Origin: Niastella soli
GTDB lineage: Bacteria > Bacteroidota > Bacteroidia > Chitinophagales > Chitinophagaceae
DNA: 64,000 bases
Assembly: GCF_017742245.1 (NCBI RefSeq)
Contig: NZ_JAGHKO010000006.1
Coordinates: 1 to 64,000, forward strand
Direction of reading: 5' to 3'
Shown: positions 8,432 to 17,860 of the stretch, piece by piece
Position numbering within the stretch: the stretch's first letter is position 1
Layout of the letters: every line of letters begins with the position of its first letter
The notes under the pieces: model-generated
Told to the model about the DNA's origin: nothing
What the model saw: only the letters and a program-made list of their open reading frames with translations
The model's database searches: none
Program-made: the position numbers and the translations under genes

Positions 8432-11400
8432 TTATTTCTTTTTTATAGGTGGTTGTAATGGTAAGCAAAGCACAAATGTATTCAGCGCCCCGGTGTTCTC
8501 TTTTACATACAGTTTACCCTGGTGCAACAGCGTGAGCGAACGGGCAAGGGTTAAACCAATGCCTGTTCCTTTTTGTTTTATATTCTCTTTTATTCGATAG
8601 AAGGGTTCAAAGATCCGCTCCCGCATGGATACCGGTATCAACACGCCATCATTGGAAAACTCTACTACAAATGCGGTGTCTTCTTTTTGTACGGGTAACA
8701 ATTGCACGGTGATTACCTGTTCCGCATACTTCACCGCATTGCTGAACAGGTTGTAGAGGATCTTATTCAACGCATCTTCATCTACCCATCCAATTACCGG
8801 GGTGTCGGGTAAAAATAGCATAAACTGCAGGTTCCGTTTTTTGGCCAGTGGTTGAAAGCTTGTATACACTTCCTGTAACAGGTTGGTGATATTCACCTTT
8901 GTAAAATCAAGACTAAACCCCTTTGCTTCCGTTTGGCGGAAGTCGAGGATCTGCGTGATCAGCGTCATCAGCCGGTTGGTATTTCTTTCCATCATCGTCA
9001 CATCTTCTTTAATGGCTGGTAGTTCTTCCACTTTTTCCATCAGATTTTCTACAGGGCCTTTTATTAAAGTAAGCGGGGTCCTGATCTCATGTGCTACATT
9101 GGTAAAGAACTCGAACTTGGCTTCATAAATTTCCTTCTCCTTTTTTTCCAGTGATCGCTTGTGATAGCTTTGAATAAACGACCAGGCAATGGCGATCACT
9201 ATGGCCGCGTATATCAGCCATGCCCACCAGGTGTTATAAAAGGGTGGGGTAATGATGAGCTGCAATTGTTTCTCCTGGCTCCAGTGGCCATTGGTGGCAG
9301 CCATCAATCGAAAAGTATAGCGGCCCGGCGCCAGGTTGGTAAAGTACACCTTGCGATTGGTGGAAAGGTATGTCCAGTTTTTATCCAGACCCTCCATTCG
9401 GTATTTGTATTCGGTGATCTCCGGACTGGTATAACTTAATGCTGCAAAATCAATGCTGATGGAAGATTCATCATATGGCAGCGTGAGGGCATTGGTATAT
9501 AGAATGGACTGCTGCAATGGGGAATGGTCTTTTTCAATCAACAGTTCTTTATTATGGACCTGAAACCCGGTGATATACACCGGAGGGGCCAGAGAAGAAG
9601 CCGTAAAGGTTTCGGGGCGAAAAGCGATCATTCCTTTTATTGACCCGAAATATAATTTCCCACTCGGGTCCTTATACCCGCTGTTGTAATTGAACTGATC
9701 ATACAATAACCCGTTGGCCTTCGTGTAAACGGTCATGGTCTGTGAAACAGGGTCCAGTTTTACCAACCCTTTGGAGGTAGTGATCCAGAGCTGCTGGTGA
9801 TCGTCTTCCACTATCTTGAACACAAAATTACTGGGCAACCCGTTTTGCAGGGTGTAGCGGGTAAAACGTTGTCGCTGGGCGTCCAGTTTACAAAGTCCGC
9901 CGCCTTCCGTGGCGATCCAGATATTATGGTGACTGTCTTCCCCAATGGCATTGATATCGTTGATAGATAAACTATTGGTATCATTCGGATTGTTTCGCAG
10001 CCGGCCCCAATGGTGGGTGAGCGGGTCGTAATACAGCACCCCCTGGTTATGCGTGCCAGTCCAGATAATGCCGGCATGGTCTTCCGTTAAACAACTGATA
10101 AATTCCCCATACTCGGTTTCATGCAGCCACTCAAAAGCTTTTGTAGCCTTGTGGTACTGGTACAGACCGCCGCCACTGCCAACATAGATCTCACCCCGCC
10201 TGGTTTGCAGCATGGTTACTATGAAATTGTTTCTGAAAGTATTGTCATGCACATTGCTGCCATAGTGTTTGACCACCTGGCCTGTTTTGCGGTCAATAAT
10301 GTCGAGCCCATGATCAAGCGTGCCCACCCAAACTTCGTTGCCCAGCACCAGCAAACCATGAATATTGTGATAGGCAATACCGGTGGGTGTGCCTGTTGGT
10401 TTATAATGCGTAAAGGTTTCGGTACGTGGGTCAAGCTTGTTCAGTCCTGCGTCCTCCGTGCCGATCCATATATTACCATCCGGGTCTTCACATATTTCGC
10501 GCACCGCGCTGCCACTGATGGTTTTATTGGTACAATCGGGAAAGTATTTAGTAAAGGGAGTATAAGGTTGGGGGTAATAGTTCACGCCGCCAAAATAAGT
10601 CCCGGCCCAAACGCCGCCTTCGCGGTCTTTACACAACGTATAAACTGCATTATCCGATAATGAATACGGGTCTGAAAACTGTTTTTTCAGGTTGGTGAAC
10701 TCACGTGTTTTAAGATTATAAATGAAAATGCCCGACTCGGTGGCAAACCAGTATTCATTGTCGGTGTATTGAATGATGTCGCGAACATAAATGGTGGTTT
10801 TGTCGGCGCTGTAGATCAGCAGATCGGTATAACTGCCGGTAGCAATATTATAGAGTTTGATGCCCTGGCAGGTAGTGCCAATAAAGATCGCGTCCTTACC
10901 GGCCGGATAGATCTTTTTTACAAAACAGGTAGGCATTTGAGGGGAATGCGCAAACACATCTGGTCCGGCAAATGTTTGCGTCACGGTATCAAAGCGTTTC
11001 AGGCGGCCATCTGTAGACCCTATCCAGATGTCACCGGCTCCACTCATACAAAGCGCAGTAGCATAATCCGTTTTTTCTGGTGGAAATGTTGTTAACCGGC
11101 GGGTAGTAAAATTGTACCGGCAAACCTTTGCGTAGGAGCGGAACCACAGTTGCCCCTGGCGGTCCATCTGGATATCATTGACCTCCGGCAGCGAATCAAT
11201 AAAACGAACCAGTCGTTCTTTCGCATAATCAAAACGATACAACCCGTTTTGCGTGCCCACCCACAGGTTGTCTTTTTCGTCGGCAAACAAACAAAAGATA
11301 AAATCCTTTTTCAATTGTTTGCCTTCGCTGTCTGACCGGAACAGTTTAAACCGGTATCCATCGAACCGGTTCAGCCCCTCCTTGGTGCCAAACCATAAAA

Positions 11401-11557
11401 AGCCTTTGTTATCCTGGATGCTGCAATACACCGTATTGTTCGACAATCCATTCTCTACCTGGTAATGTTTGAAATAATAGGGCTGACCAGCAGCCGTATT
11501 AACGGACAGCCATAATAATAGTAATAGCAACAATCGTTGTGGTAGTAAGCAGTTCAT
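8432..11557 (-). CDS. Periplasmic-propeller sensor histidine kinase (HTCS-type, no receiver)
   Basis: This 1041-aa protein has a signal peptide or N-anchor (1-24), two seven-bladed Reg_prop propellers with repeated motifs such as GFLWFGTKEGLNRFDG and NLWVGTQNGLYRFD, a Y_Y_Y domain, and one TM helix near 765-785 (WWAWLIYAAIVIAIAWSF). The kinase core follows: phosphoacceptor H823 in AHEIRTP, an N-box near N940 (NLFSNAVKY) and a GTGIGL box near 997. It should sense a glycan breakdown product in the periplasm and phosphorylate the downstream response regulator. Classical Bacteroides HTCS proteins carry receiver and AraC domains in the same chain; here they are a separate gene 5 bp downstream. Confidence 0.95.
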   Translation of the reverse strand: MNCLLPQRLLLLLLLWLSVNTAAGQPYYFKHYQVENGLSNNTVYCSIQDNKGFLWFGTKEGLNRFDGYRFKLFRSDSEGKQLKKDFIFCLFADEKDNLWVGTQNGLYRFDYAKERLVRFIDSLPEVNDIQMDRQGQLWFRSYAKVCRYNFTTRRLTTFPPEKTDYATALCMSGAGDIWIGSTDGRLKRFDTVTQTFAGPDVFAHSPQMPTCFVKKIYPAGKDAIFIGTTCQGIKLYNIATGSYTDLLIYSADKTTIYVRDIIQYTDNEYWFATESGIFIYNLKTREFTNLKKQFSDPYSLSDNAVYTLCKDREGGVWAGTYFGGVNYYPQPYTPFTKYFPDCTNKTISGSAVREICEDPDGNIWIGTEDAGLNKLDPRTETFTHYKPTGTPTGIAYHNIHGLLVLGNEVWVGTLDHGLDIIDRKTGQVVKHYGSNVHDNTFRNNFIVTMLQTRRGEIYVGSGGGLYQYHKATKAFEWLHETEYGEFISCLTEDHAGIIWTGTHNQGVLYYDPLTHHWGRLRNNPNDTNSLSINDINAIGEDSHHNIWIATEGGGLCKLDAQRQRFTRYTLQNGLPSNFVFKIVEDDHQQLWITTSKGLVKLDPVSQTMTVYTKANGLLYDQFNYNSGYKDPSGKLYFGSIKGMIAFRPETFTASSLAPPVYITGFQVHNKELLIEKDHSPLQQSILYTNALTLPYDESSISIDFAALSYTSPEITEYKYRMEGLDKNWTYLSTNRKVYFTNLAPGRYTFRLMAATNGHWSQEKQLQLIITPPFYNTWWAWLIYAAIVIAIAWSFIQSYHKRSLEKKEKEIYEAKFEFFTNVAHEIRTPLTLIKGPVENLMEKVEELPAIKEDVTMMERNTNRLMTLITQILDFRQTEAKGFSLDFTKVNITNLLQEVYTSFQPLAKKRNLQFMLFLPDTPVIGWVDEDALNKILYNLFSNAVKYAEQVITVQLLPVQKEDTAFVVEFSNDGVLIPVSMRERIFEPFYRIKENIKQKGTGIGLTLARSLTLLHQGKLYVKENTGALNTFVLCLPLQPPIKKK

Positions 11558-11711
11558 CCCGGTCTTATACTTTATTTATAAGGGAAGTGAACGGTAATAT
11601 AAGCAAGAATGGATCATAAAAATACAGTATGTAACAAAATGATTTAATTCTGAAACGCAGGGAATAAACGCTGTGGTGCTAAAGATTTTATTTCATTGTT
11701 TGAAATTTTAT

Positions 11712-11731
11712 TAAAGAGTGCATACTCTTTA
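11712..11731. promoter_or_regulatory. Dyad upstream of susC, candidate regulator site
   Basis: TAAAGAGT and ACTCTTTA form perfect 8-bp arms around GCAT, about 30 bp before the susC start and in the divergent gap between the sensor kinase and susC. It may be an operator or a small leader hairpin. Binding by the AraC-type regulator is only inferred from position. Confidence 0.4.
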
Positions 11732-11763
11732 GCTGCCATTTTTAACCAAACATTGATTGCTTT

Positions 11764-14700
11764 ATGAAAAAATTGAACAGGCATGTATTGCCTCCTCCAA
11801 AAACCATGTCCCTTGTTTTTCTGCTCCTTTTTATTTTCAATTCTTTAAACGGCTGGGCCCAAAACAAACCGGTATTTACCGTTTCCGGACTGATCAAAGA
11901 CAGTACCGGTGCGGCTGTTGCCAATGCTACCGTGCTTGAAAAGGGCACCAAAAATGCGGTAACCACCAACAACGATGGTGCCTTTAATATTAAAGTTTCC
12001 AGTGAATCGGCGGTACTTATTATTTCATCGGTGGGTTTTATAAACCAGGAAACGCCCATCAACAGCCAGGCTTATCTATCCGTTCTGTTACAAAAACTTC
12101 GGCAGGACCTGGGGGAAGTGATCGTAGTGGGTTATGGTACCACCAAGAAAGCCTCTGTTATTGGCGCCGTTGTCGCTGTTACTGATAAAGACATTGGTAT
12201 GGTGCATGGCGGTTCTACCGTAAGTACCAGTTTAGCCGGTAAATTACCCGGTGTGTCTTTCCGGATGCAGGATGGCCGGCCAGGCGCCAGTGCCAACCTG
12301 CAGGTGCGCAATATGGGCGATGTATTATACGTGATCGATGGTATTCAACAGGATGCCGGGCAGTTCAATAACCTGGCGCCAAATGATATTGAAAGTGTTA
12401 CCGTATTAAAAGATGCTTCCGCAGCGGTATATGGCGTGCGCGCCGCAAATGGTGTAATTGTCGTTACCACCAAACGGGGCAAACTCGGCACCCGCAACAC
12501 AATTAATGTAGAAGCCTATACCGGTTACCAGAACTGGACACGATTTCCCGATGTAGTGACCAATTCCTACGATTATATGCGGTATCGCGCCGAAGCGGAG
12601 ATCAACCGCTATGGCAGCACTACCATAACGCAGGAGGAACTGGAGAAATACAAAGCCGGTACAGAACGCGGGTACCAGAGCTTTAACTGGAAAGATTTTA
12701 TCGTAAAAAAGAATGCGCCTCAGCACTCCGTAAATGTGAATGTTAGCGGCGGATCTGATAAGATCAACTATTATTTATCAGCCACCCACCTGTACCAGAA
12801 CTCTGTACTGGGACGTGAATATAAATTCAACCGTACCAACATCCAATCGAATGTAAGCGCCAAAATTGCCAACCGGCTAAAAGTAGGGGTGAATATCAAT
12901 GGCCGCATTGAAACACGCGACAACCCCGGTGTGCCCTATGGTGATGATTACTGGCTGGCCCGTTTTGCCATTCTGCGCAATACCCCGCTGGAACGGCCTT
13001 ATGCCAATGACAACCCGAATTATCTCAATGACATAAAACACAATGAGACCAATTGGGCCTACCTGAATACGAAATGGAGCGGTAAATACCACAATGAGTG
13101 GCGGGTGCTGCAAACTAATTTTAATGCCGATTATGAAGTCCCCTATGTAAAAGGGCTCACCGTAAGTGGCGTTTATTCGTATTATTTTGCGGATAATTAT
13201 TATAATAACCATGAGTATACCTATGTAACGTATACCTATAATCCGCTTGATGATACCTATAAGCCAACTGGTGGTAGTACCAATCCCTGGCGGGAACGGG
13301 AACAGATCAAACAGATCAATATTACCCAGCAACTGAAACTGAACTACAACCGCACATTTGGTTTACATACCATCGGGGCGCTGTTCGTGAATGAACGCAT
13401 TAAGAACCAGCGCCTGCGTAACAGGATCCATTCTGTGCCCAGTACCAATGCGCTCACGCTTATTTATTTCAATACGGCTGATACATATGAAGACAGCGAT
13501 GATAAAGAAGCACGTATCGGGTACATCGGCCGTTTTACCTATAATTACGATAACAAGTATTTCCTGGAAATGTCGGCCCGTCGCGATGCCTCGTATTTGT
13601 TTGCGCCCGGCAACCGGGTGGGGTATTTCCCCTCGGTATTTGGCGGCTGGCGAATTACAGAGGAGCCCTTTATGCAAAAACTCCTGGGTGGCAACAACCC
13701 ATTAACTGATTTGAAATTTCGCGGATCGTATGGGATCCTGGGAGATGATGGCAAACAACTTGGTCTGGACCCATTCTCTTATGTACAGGGCTACAACTAT
13801 AACCAGGGCATAGCTATTTTAAGCGGTGTACCTGTTGTAGGTTCGAGAGACCGCGGGGTGCCCATCACCAATATTTCCTGGTTGAAAAGTAAAATGACCG
13901 ATGTAGGGCTCGACTTCGCTTTATGGAATGGAAAGCTGAGCGGTACCTTCGATTACTTCTATCGCAAACGTTCTGGTTTGCGTGGCCGTAAATCAGATGT
14001 ATTAGTGCCTTCAGAAATTGGCTATACACTGCCTGATGAGAACATCAACACCGATGCACAGTATGGTCAGGAAGGCGCATTGACATACAATGGGTCCTAT
14101 AAGAAAGTACGTTTCAGTGTAAGCGGTAACCTGTCGTATTCCCGCTCAAAATTCCTGGCATCTTACAATCCCGTGTTCTTTAATTCCTGGGACCAATACC
14201 GCAACTCAGGTGAACACCGTCTTACCCGGATCAACTGGGGATACGATGTAGTTGGCCAGTTCACTACGCAGGAGCAGATCAATAATTATCCCGTGAACAT
14301 AGATGGACAGGGCAATAAAACTTTGTTACCTGGTGACCTTATATACAGAGATGTGAATGGCGATAACAAGATCGATGGTTACGATGAACGACCTATCGGG
14401 TATGGCAGCGACAACAACCCGCCTAATATCAATTATGGCATCAGCCTTACGCTGCAATATAACAACTTCGATTTCCGGGCCGATTTCTCCGGCGCCTCTG
14501 GTTATACCTGGTTTCAGAATTGGGAAACCAGAAACCCTTTCCAGAATGATGGAAACCTGAATACTATTTTCCTTGATCGCTGGCACCGGGAAAATCCATT
14601 CGATACCAAGAGTGGCTGGATCCCCGGCAAATACCCAGCGCTGCGTTTTAATGAAAGTGGTCACAGCAATACTAACCGCCCATCCACCTTCTGGGCGCAT

Positions 14701-14928
14701 AACATAAAATATTTACGCGCCCGTACGCTGGAATTAGGGTATTCACTGCCCAAAAATATCATCAGCAGGGTAAAAATGGAAAGGGCCCGGTTCTATATAA
14801 ATGCTTACAACCTGTTCTCGCTCGACAATGTAAAAGATTACGGCATCGATCCTGAGATCAATGATGACAATGGGTTGCAGTTCCCGCAAAGCAGATTTAT
14901 AAACGTAGGACTTAACCTTTCCTTTTAA
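11764..14928 (+). CDS. susC: SusC/RagA-type TonB-dependent outer-membrane transporter
   Basis: This 1054-aa protein has a signal peptide (about 1-33), a carboxypeptidase-regulatory-like beta domain (VSGLIKDSTGAAVANATVLEKG), the TonB-box-like VIVVGYGTTKKASVIGAV, a plug with VLYVIDGIQ and DASAAVYGVRAANGVIVVTTKRG, and a 22-strand barrel ending in the C-terminal aromatic NVGLNLSF. It imports oligosaccharides released at the cell surface together with the SusD lipoprotein encoded 9 bp downstream. Unlike the second SusC (38003) it has no N-terminal STN domain, which fits control by the sensor kinase pair rather than by sigma/FecR. Confidence 0.96.
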   Translation: MKKLNRHVLPPPKTMSLVFLLLFIFNSLNGWAQNKPVFTVSGLIKDSTGAAVANATVLEKGTKNAVTTNNDGAFNIKVSSESAVLIISSVGFINQETPINSQAYLSVLLQKLRQDLGEVIVVGYGTTKKASVIGAVVAVTDKDIGMVHGGSTVSTSLAGKLPGVSFRMQDGRPGASANLQVRNMGDVLYVIDGIQQDAGQFNNLAPNDIESVTVLKDASAAVYGVRAANGVIVVTTKRGKLGTRNTINVEAYTGYQNWTRFPDVVTNSYDYMRYRAEAEINRYGSTTITQEELEKYKAGTERGYQSFNWKDFIVKKNAPQHSVNVNVSGGSDKINYYLSATHLYQNSVLGREYKFNRTNIQSNVSAKIANRLKVGVNINGRIETRDNPGVPYGDDYWLARFAILRNTPLERPYANDNPNYLNDIKHNETNWAYLNTKWSGKYHNEWRVLQTNFNADYEVPYVKGLTVSGVYSYYFADNYYNNHEYTYVTYTYNPLDDTYKPTGGSTNPWREREQIKQINITQQLKLNYNRTFGLHTIGALFVNERIKNQRLRNRIHSVPSTNALTLIYFNTADTYEDSDDKEARIGYIGRFTYNYDNKYFLEMSARRDASYLFAPGNRVGYFPSVFGGWRITEEPFMQKLLGGNNPLTDLKFRGSYGILGDDGKQLGLDPFSYVQGYNYNQGIAILSGVPVVGSRDRGVPITNISWLKSKMTDVGLDFALWNGKLSGTFDYFYRKRSGLRGRKSDVLVPSEIGYTLPDENINTDAQYGQEGALTYNGSYKKVRFSVSGNLSYSRSKFLASYNPVFFNSWDQYRNSGEHRLTRINWGYDVVGQFTTQEQINNYPVNIDGQGNKTLLPGDLIYRDVNGDNKIDGYDERPIGYGSDNNPPNINYGISLTLQYNNFDFRADFSGASGYTWFQNWETRNPFQNDGNLNTIFLDRWHRENPFDTKSGWIPGKYPALRFNESGHSNTNRPSTFWAHNIKYLRARTLELGYSLPKNIISRVKMERARFYINAYNLFSLDNVKDYGIDPEINDDNGLQFPQSRFINVGLNLSF

Positions 14929-14937
14929 AAATTGACT

Positions 14938-16833
14938 ATGAAAAAGATATCCCTCTTCATATTTAGTACCGCGCTGTTGTTAGCAGCCGGTTGTAAAAAA
15001 GACAGTGAATTTCTTGATGTTCAGCCCACTTCCATCCTTACCAACGAGCAGGCGTTCAGCGACCCCGCACAAGTGTTGTCTATCCTCGCCGATCTGTATA
15101 ACCGACAGCTCGATTTCTCAGGCCTGGACAATGGCTGGTCGTCCTTTGCAGATTTTAGCGAAAGCTTTCCCTCCGAGAACGGCAGCGCTGGTATTGTGCA
15201 ACGCAACGAATGGGGTTTTAACGAGTGGGGCACGTGGGACTATGGCTATATCCGCGATCTGAATTTATTCATTGAACGCGCAACGGCCGCAAAAGCATTA
15301 TTCGATGTTGATAAGGCCCGCTTTCTGGCCGAAGCTCGTTTTCTTCGTGCTAACTATTACTTTGAAATGGTAAAACGGATGGGCGGAGTGCCTTTGATCA
15401 CCCAGTCGCTTTTGTACGATTTTAGCGGTGACCCTACCTACCTGCAATATCCAAGGGCAAAGGAAAGTGAAGTGTATGATTTTGTGATCAGCGAAGCTGA
15501 AGCCATCAAGAACGACCTGCCGGTAAATGCCAATGAAAAAAGCCGCGCCACCAAAGCAGCGGCGCTGGCTATGGAATGCCGTGCGGCATTATATGCCGGT
15601 TCCATTGCCAAATATGGCGCCACCACTCCACAGGTAACCCTGTCAGGATTGGAAGTAAGCATTCCGGCCTCCATGGCTTCTGGCTATTATAACAAGGCCC
15701 TCAATGCTGCCAAAGAGATCATCAGCGGCAGTGCCGGTACCTATGCCTTATACAATAAGAAACCCGATCTGTCAGAGAACTTTGCCAGTATCTTTCTCGA
15801 CAAAAGCAATAACGCCGAAAGTATTTGGGTAGAAGATTTCAAGCTGAAAAGTGGTAGGGTGAATGGTTTTACTGTTAGTACACAACCCCGCTATGGTGCC
15901 GAAGAAGAAGAGGGCGGCCGCATCAATCCCTCGCTGAACCTCGTAGAATCATTTGAAAAGCTGGATAACAGTTTTGCGCCCATTCCTACATCGGATGGTG
16001 CTGGCAACCCGCTTTACTACACTAATCTACTCGATATATTCGCCGGCCGGGATGCCCGGTTAGGGGGAACAGTTATACTGCCCGGTTCGGCTTTTAAAGG
16101 ACGCCTGGTTGACATCTGGGCCGGTTACCAATTGGCAAACGGTACCATCGTCACCGGTGACGACCGCGGCGCTCAGAAAATATTACCGGGGCAATCCTCC
16201 TCTGTACAGGTGGTGGGTTTCGATGGACCAGTAAGCAATAAAGAGTTTACCGCCCAAACCGGTTTTTACTTACGCAAATATGTTGATCCCACACCAGGGG
16301 CTGGCTCACGCGGTACCAACAGCGAGATCCCGTTCATTCGTTATCGCTTTGCCGAAGTATTATTGAATGCGGCAGAAGCCGCCTTTGAATTGGGACAACC
16401 AGGTATAGCTGCTGGTTATATGAACCAGGTTCGTACCCGCGCAGGTTTCACCATTCCCTTAACAGCCGCTGATATGAGTTTCGATCGCATTGTACATGAG
16501 CGTCGCGTAGAACTGGCCTTTGAAGGACACATCTTATATGATATGAAACGCTGGCGACTGGCACATGTAGTGTGGGATGGTAATAAAATGACGGTAGCCG
16601 ATCTGCTCAGTAACATCGGTACCGCAGCCAAACGCAGTACACAACCTTACGGATTATTGCCATACAAGTACTACGATCCGGCCAGTGCCAACAATGGCAA
16701 ATGGCTGTACAAGGTTTCACTACCTGCGCTTGTCACCGGCGCCAATCGATTCCGTCTGGGTAATTATTACTCCTGGATCGATGATAATGTGCGGGCGAAT
16801 AATCCGAAGATTGTTAAACAACCAAATCAATAA
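14938..16833 (+). CDS. susD: SusD/RagB-type outer-membrane glycan-binding lipoprotein
   Basis: The ATG at 14938 gives a lipoprotein signal with Cys19 (LLLAAGC KKD). The frame also includes a TTG two codons upstream, which is less likely. The protein (about 631 aa) shows SusD hallmarks: FLDVQPTSILTNEQAF near the N-terminus, TPR-like helices (ARFLRANYYFEMVKRMGGVPLI), and the C-terminal block RYRFAEVLLNAAEAAFELGQ ... RRVELAFEGHILYDMKRW. It caps the SusC barrel at the cell surface and captures the glycan. It is translationally close to susC (9-bp gap). Confidence 0.96.
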   Translation: MKKISLFIFSTALLLAAGCKKDSEFLDVQPTSILTNEQAFSDPAQVLSILADLYNRQLDFSGLDNGWSSFADFSESFPSENGSAGIVQRNEWGFNEWGTWDYGYIRDLNLFIERATAAKALFDVDKARFLAEARFLRANYYFEMVKRMGGVPLITQSLLYDFSGDPTYLQYPRAKESEVYDFVISEAEAIKNDLPVNANEKSRATKAAALAMECRAALYAGSIAKYGATTPQVTLSGLEVSIPASMASGYYNKALNAAKEIISGSAGTYALYNKKPDLSENFASIFLDKSNNAESIWVEDFKLKSGRVNGFTVSTQPRYGAEEEEGGRINPSLNLVESFEKLDNSFAPIPTSDGAGNPLYYTNLLDIFAGRDARLGGTVILPGSAFKGRLVDIWAGYQLANGTIVTGDDRGAQKILPGQSSSVQVVGFDGPVSNKEFTAQTGFYLRKYVDPTPGAGSRGTNSEIPFIRYRFAEVLLNAAEAAFELGQPGIAAGYMNQVRTRAGFTIPLTAADMSFDRIVHERRVELAFEGHILYDMKRWRLAHVVWDGNKMTVADLLSNIGTAAKRSTQPYGLLPYKYYDPASANNGKWLYKVSLPALVTGANRFRLGNYYSWIDDNVRANNPKIVKQPNQ

Positions 16834-16968
16834 AAACGGGTAGACGGAAAATAGTGAGCGTGTAGTGGTTTTATGAATCTGAAGTATGAAGTAAGATGTA
16901 AGAAGTGCGCGAATTTCATACCTCCTACTTCTTACCTCGGGATTCTTGAAAAAGATAAATTAACAATT

Positions 16969-17667
16969 ATGAAATCATACATCAATTATATCGCGTTGCT
17001 CCTAACAATAGCAACAGCATCTTGTAAAAAAGACAATTACGATCCCCCTACCAGCAAACTCACCGGTCGGGTGGTTTACAAAGGGGAAGCCATTGGCACA
17101 GAATACGACCAGGTACGGTTTGAATTATATCAGGATGGATTTGGAAAGACGGGCCCTATTGGTGCCACGTTTGCTCCAGATGGATCTTATTCCATGCTCC
17201 TGTTCAATGGCAATTACAAATTCATTATCCCCAATGGACAGGGACCATTTAAATGGAAACAAACAGCAGCAGGAGCACCCGATACCATGCTTATCACCAT
17301 GCAGGGCAATCAACAACTGGATATAGACGTAACGCCCTATTATATGATCCGGAATCCACAGATGAACAAATCGGGTGGAAACATCTCGGGCACATTTAAA
17401 ATAGAAAAGATCATCAGCGATGCTTCGGCCCGGGATGTGGAGAGTGTAAGTCTGTATATAAACAAGACAACTTTTGTGTCAGGCGCTAATAATGTGGCGG
17501 TGAAAACAGTGAATGGAAACGATATTACCGATCCGAATAACGTAAATTTAAGTGTAGCCGTGCCCACACTTACGCCGGCGCAGGGGTATGTGTATGCACG
17601 AATTGGGTTGAAGATAGCCGGGATGGAGGATAGGATCTTCTCGCCTGTGGTGAAAATAGACCTGTAA
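16969..17667 (+). CDS. DUF3823-type surface lipoprotein of the PUL
   Basis: Starting at the ATG at 16969 gives a 232-aa lipoprotein with Cys19 (TASC KKD). The N-terminal half has the DUF3823 pattern: KLTGRVVYKGEAIGTEYDQVRFELYQDG, a transthyretin-like fold, followed by a second beta domain. Such proteins follow SusC/SusD in many PULs and probably bind glycan at the surface. The upstream frame to 16873 has no signal features. The last codons, ending Lys-Ile-Asp-Leu-stop, fall inside a palindromic repeat (17659-17719), so the end of this protein may have been set by repeat insertion. Confidence 0.8.
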   Translation: MKSYINYIALLLTIATASCKKDNYDPPTSKLTGRVVYKGEAIGTEYDQVRFELYQDGFGKTGPIGATFAPDGSYSMLLFNGNYKFIIPNGQGPFKWKQTAAGAPDTMLITMQGNQQLDIDVTPYYMIRNPQMNKSGGNISGTFKIEKIISDASARDVESVSLYINKTTFVSGANNVAVKTVNGNDITDPNNVNLSVAVPTLTPAQGYVYARIGLKIAGMEDRIFSPVVKIDL

Positions 17668-17719
17668 GGTCTGCCTTTTGAGCTTGCCTAACAAGGGAGA
17701 TGAACAGACCTGACAGGTC
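17659..17719. repeat. REP-like palindromic element, copy 3 (overlaps a stop codon)
   Basis: GACCTGTAAGGTCTG near 17659 pairs with CAGACCTGACAGGTC ending 17719. The TAA within GACCTGTAAGG is the stop codon of the preceding lipoprotein gene. Confidence 0.75.
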
Positions 17720-17766
17720 GAATGCAAGCCACTTAAGAGTGCTGCATTCATTTGATTCAATTCACC

Positions 17767-17832
17767 AAGACCTGTCAGGTCCAAGACATCAGGATGATTG
17801 TGCAAGACCCAATGATGGACCTTACAGGTCTT
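17767..17832. repeat. REP-like palindromic element, copy 4
   Basis: AAGACCTGTCAGGTCCA and TGGACCTTACAGGTCTT pair as in copy 2. Between the arms CAAGACCCAATGATGG matches copy 2 apart from one base. It lies just upstream of the GH2 gene, in its probable leader. Confidence 0.85.
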
Positions 17833-17860
17833 GTTTAAATGATATAAAACAACTTAGTAT

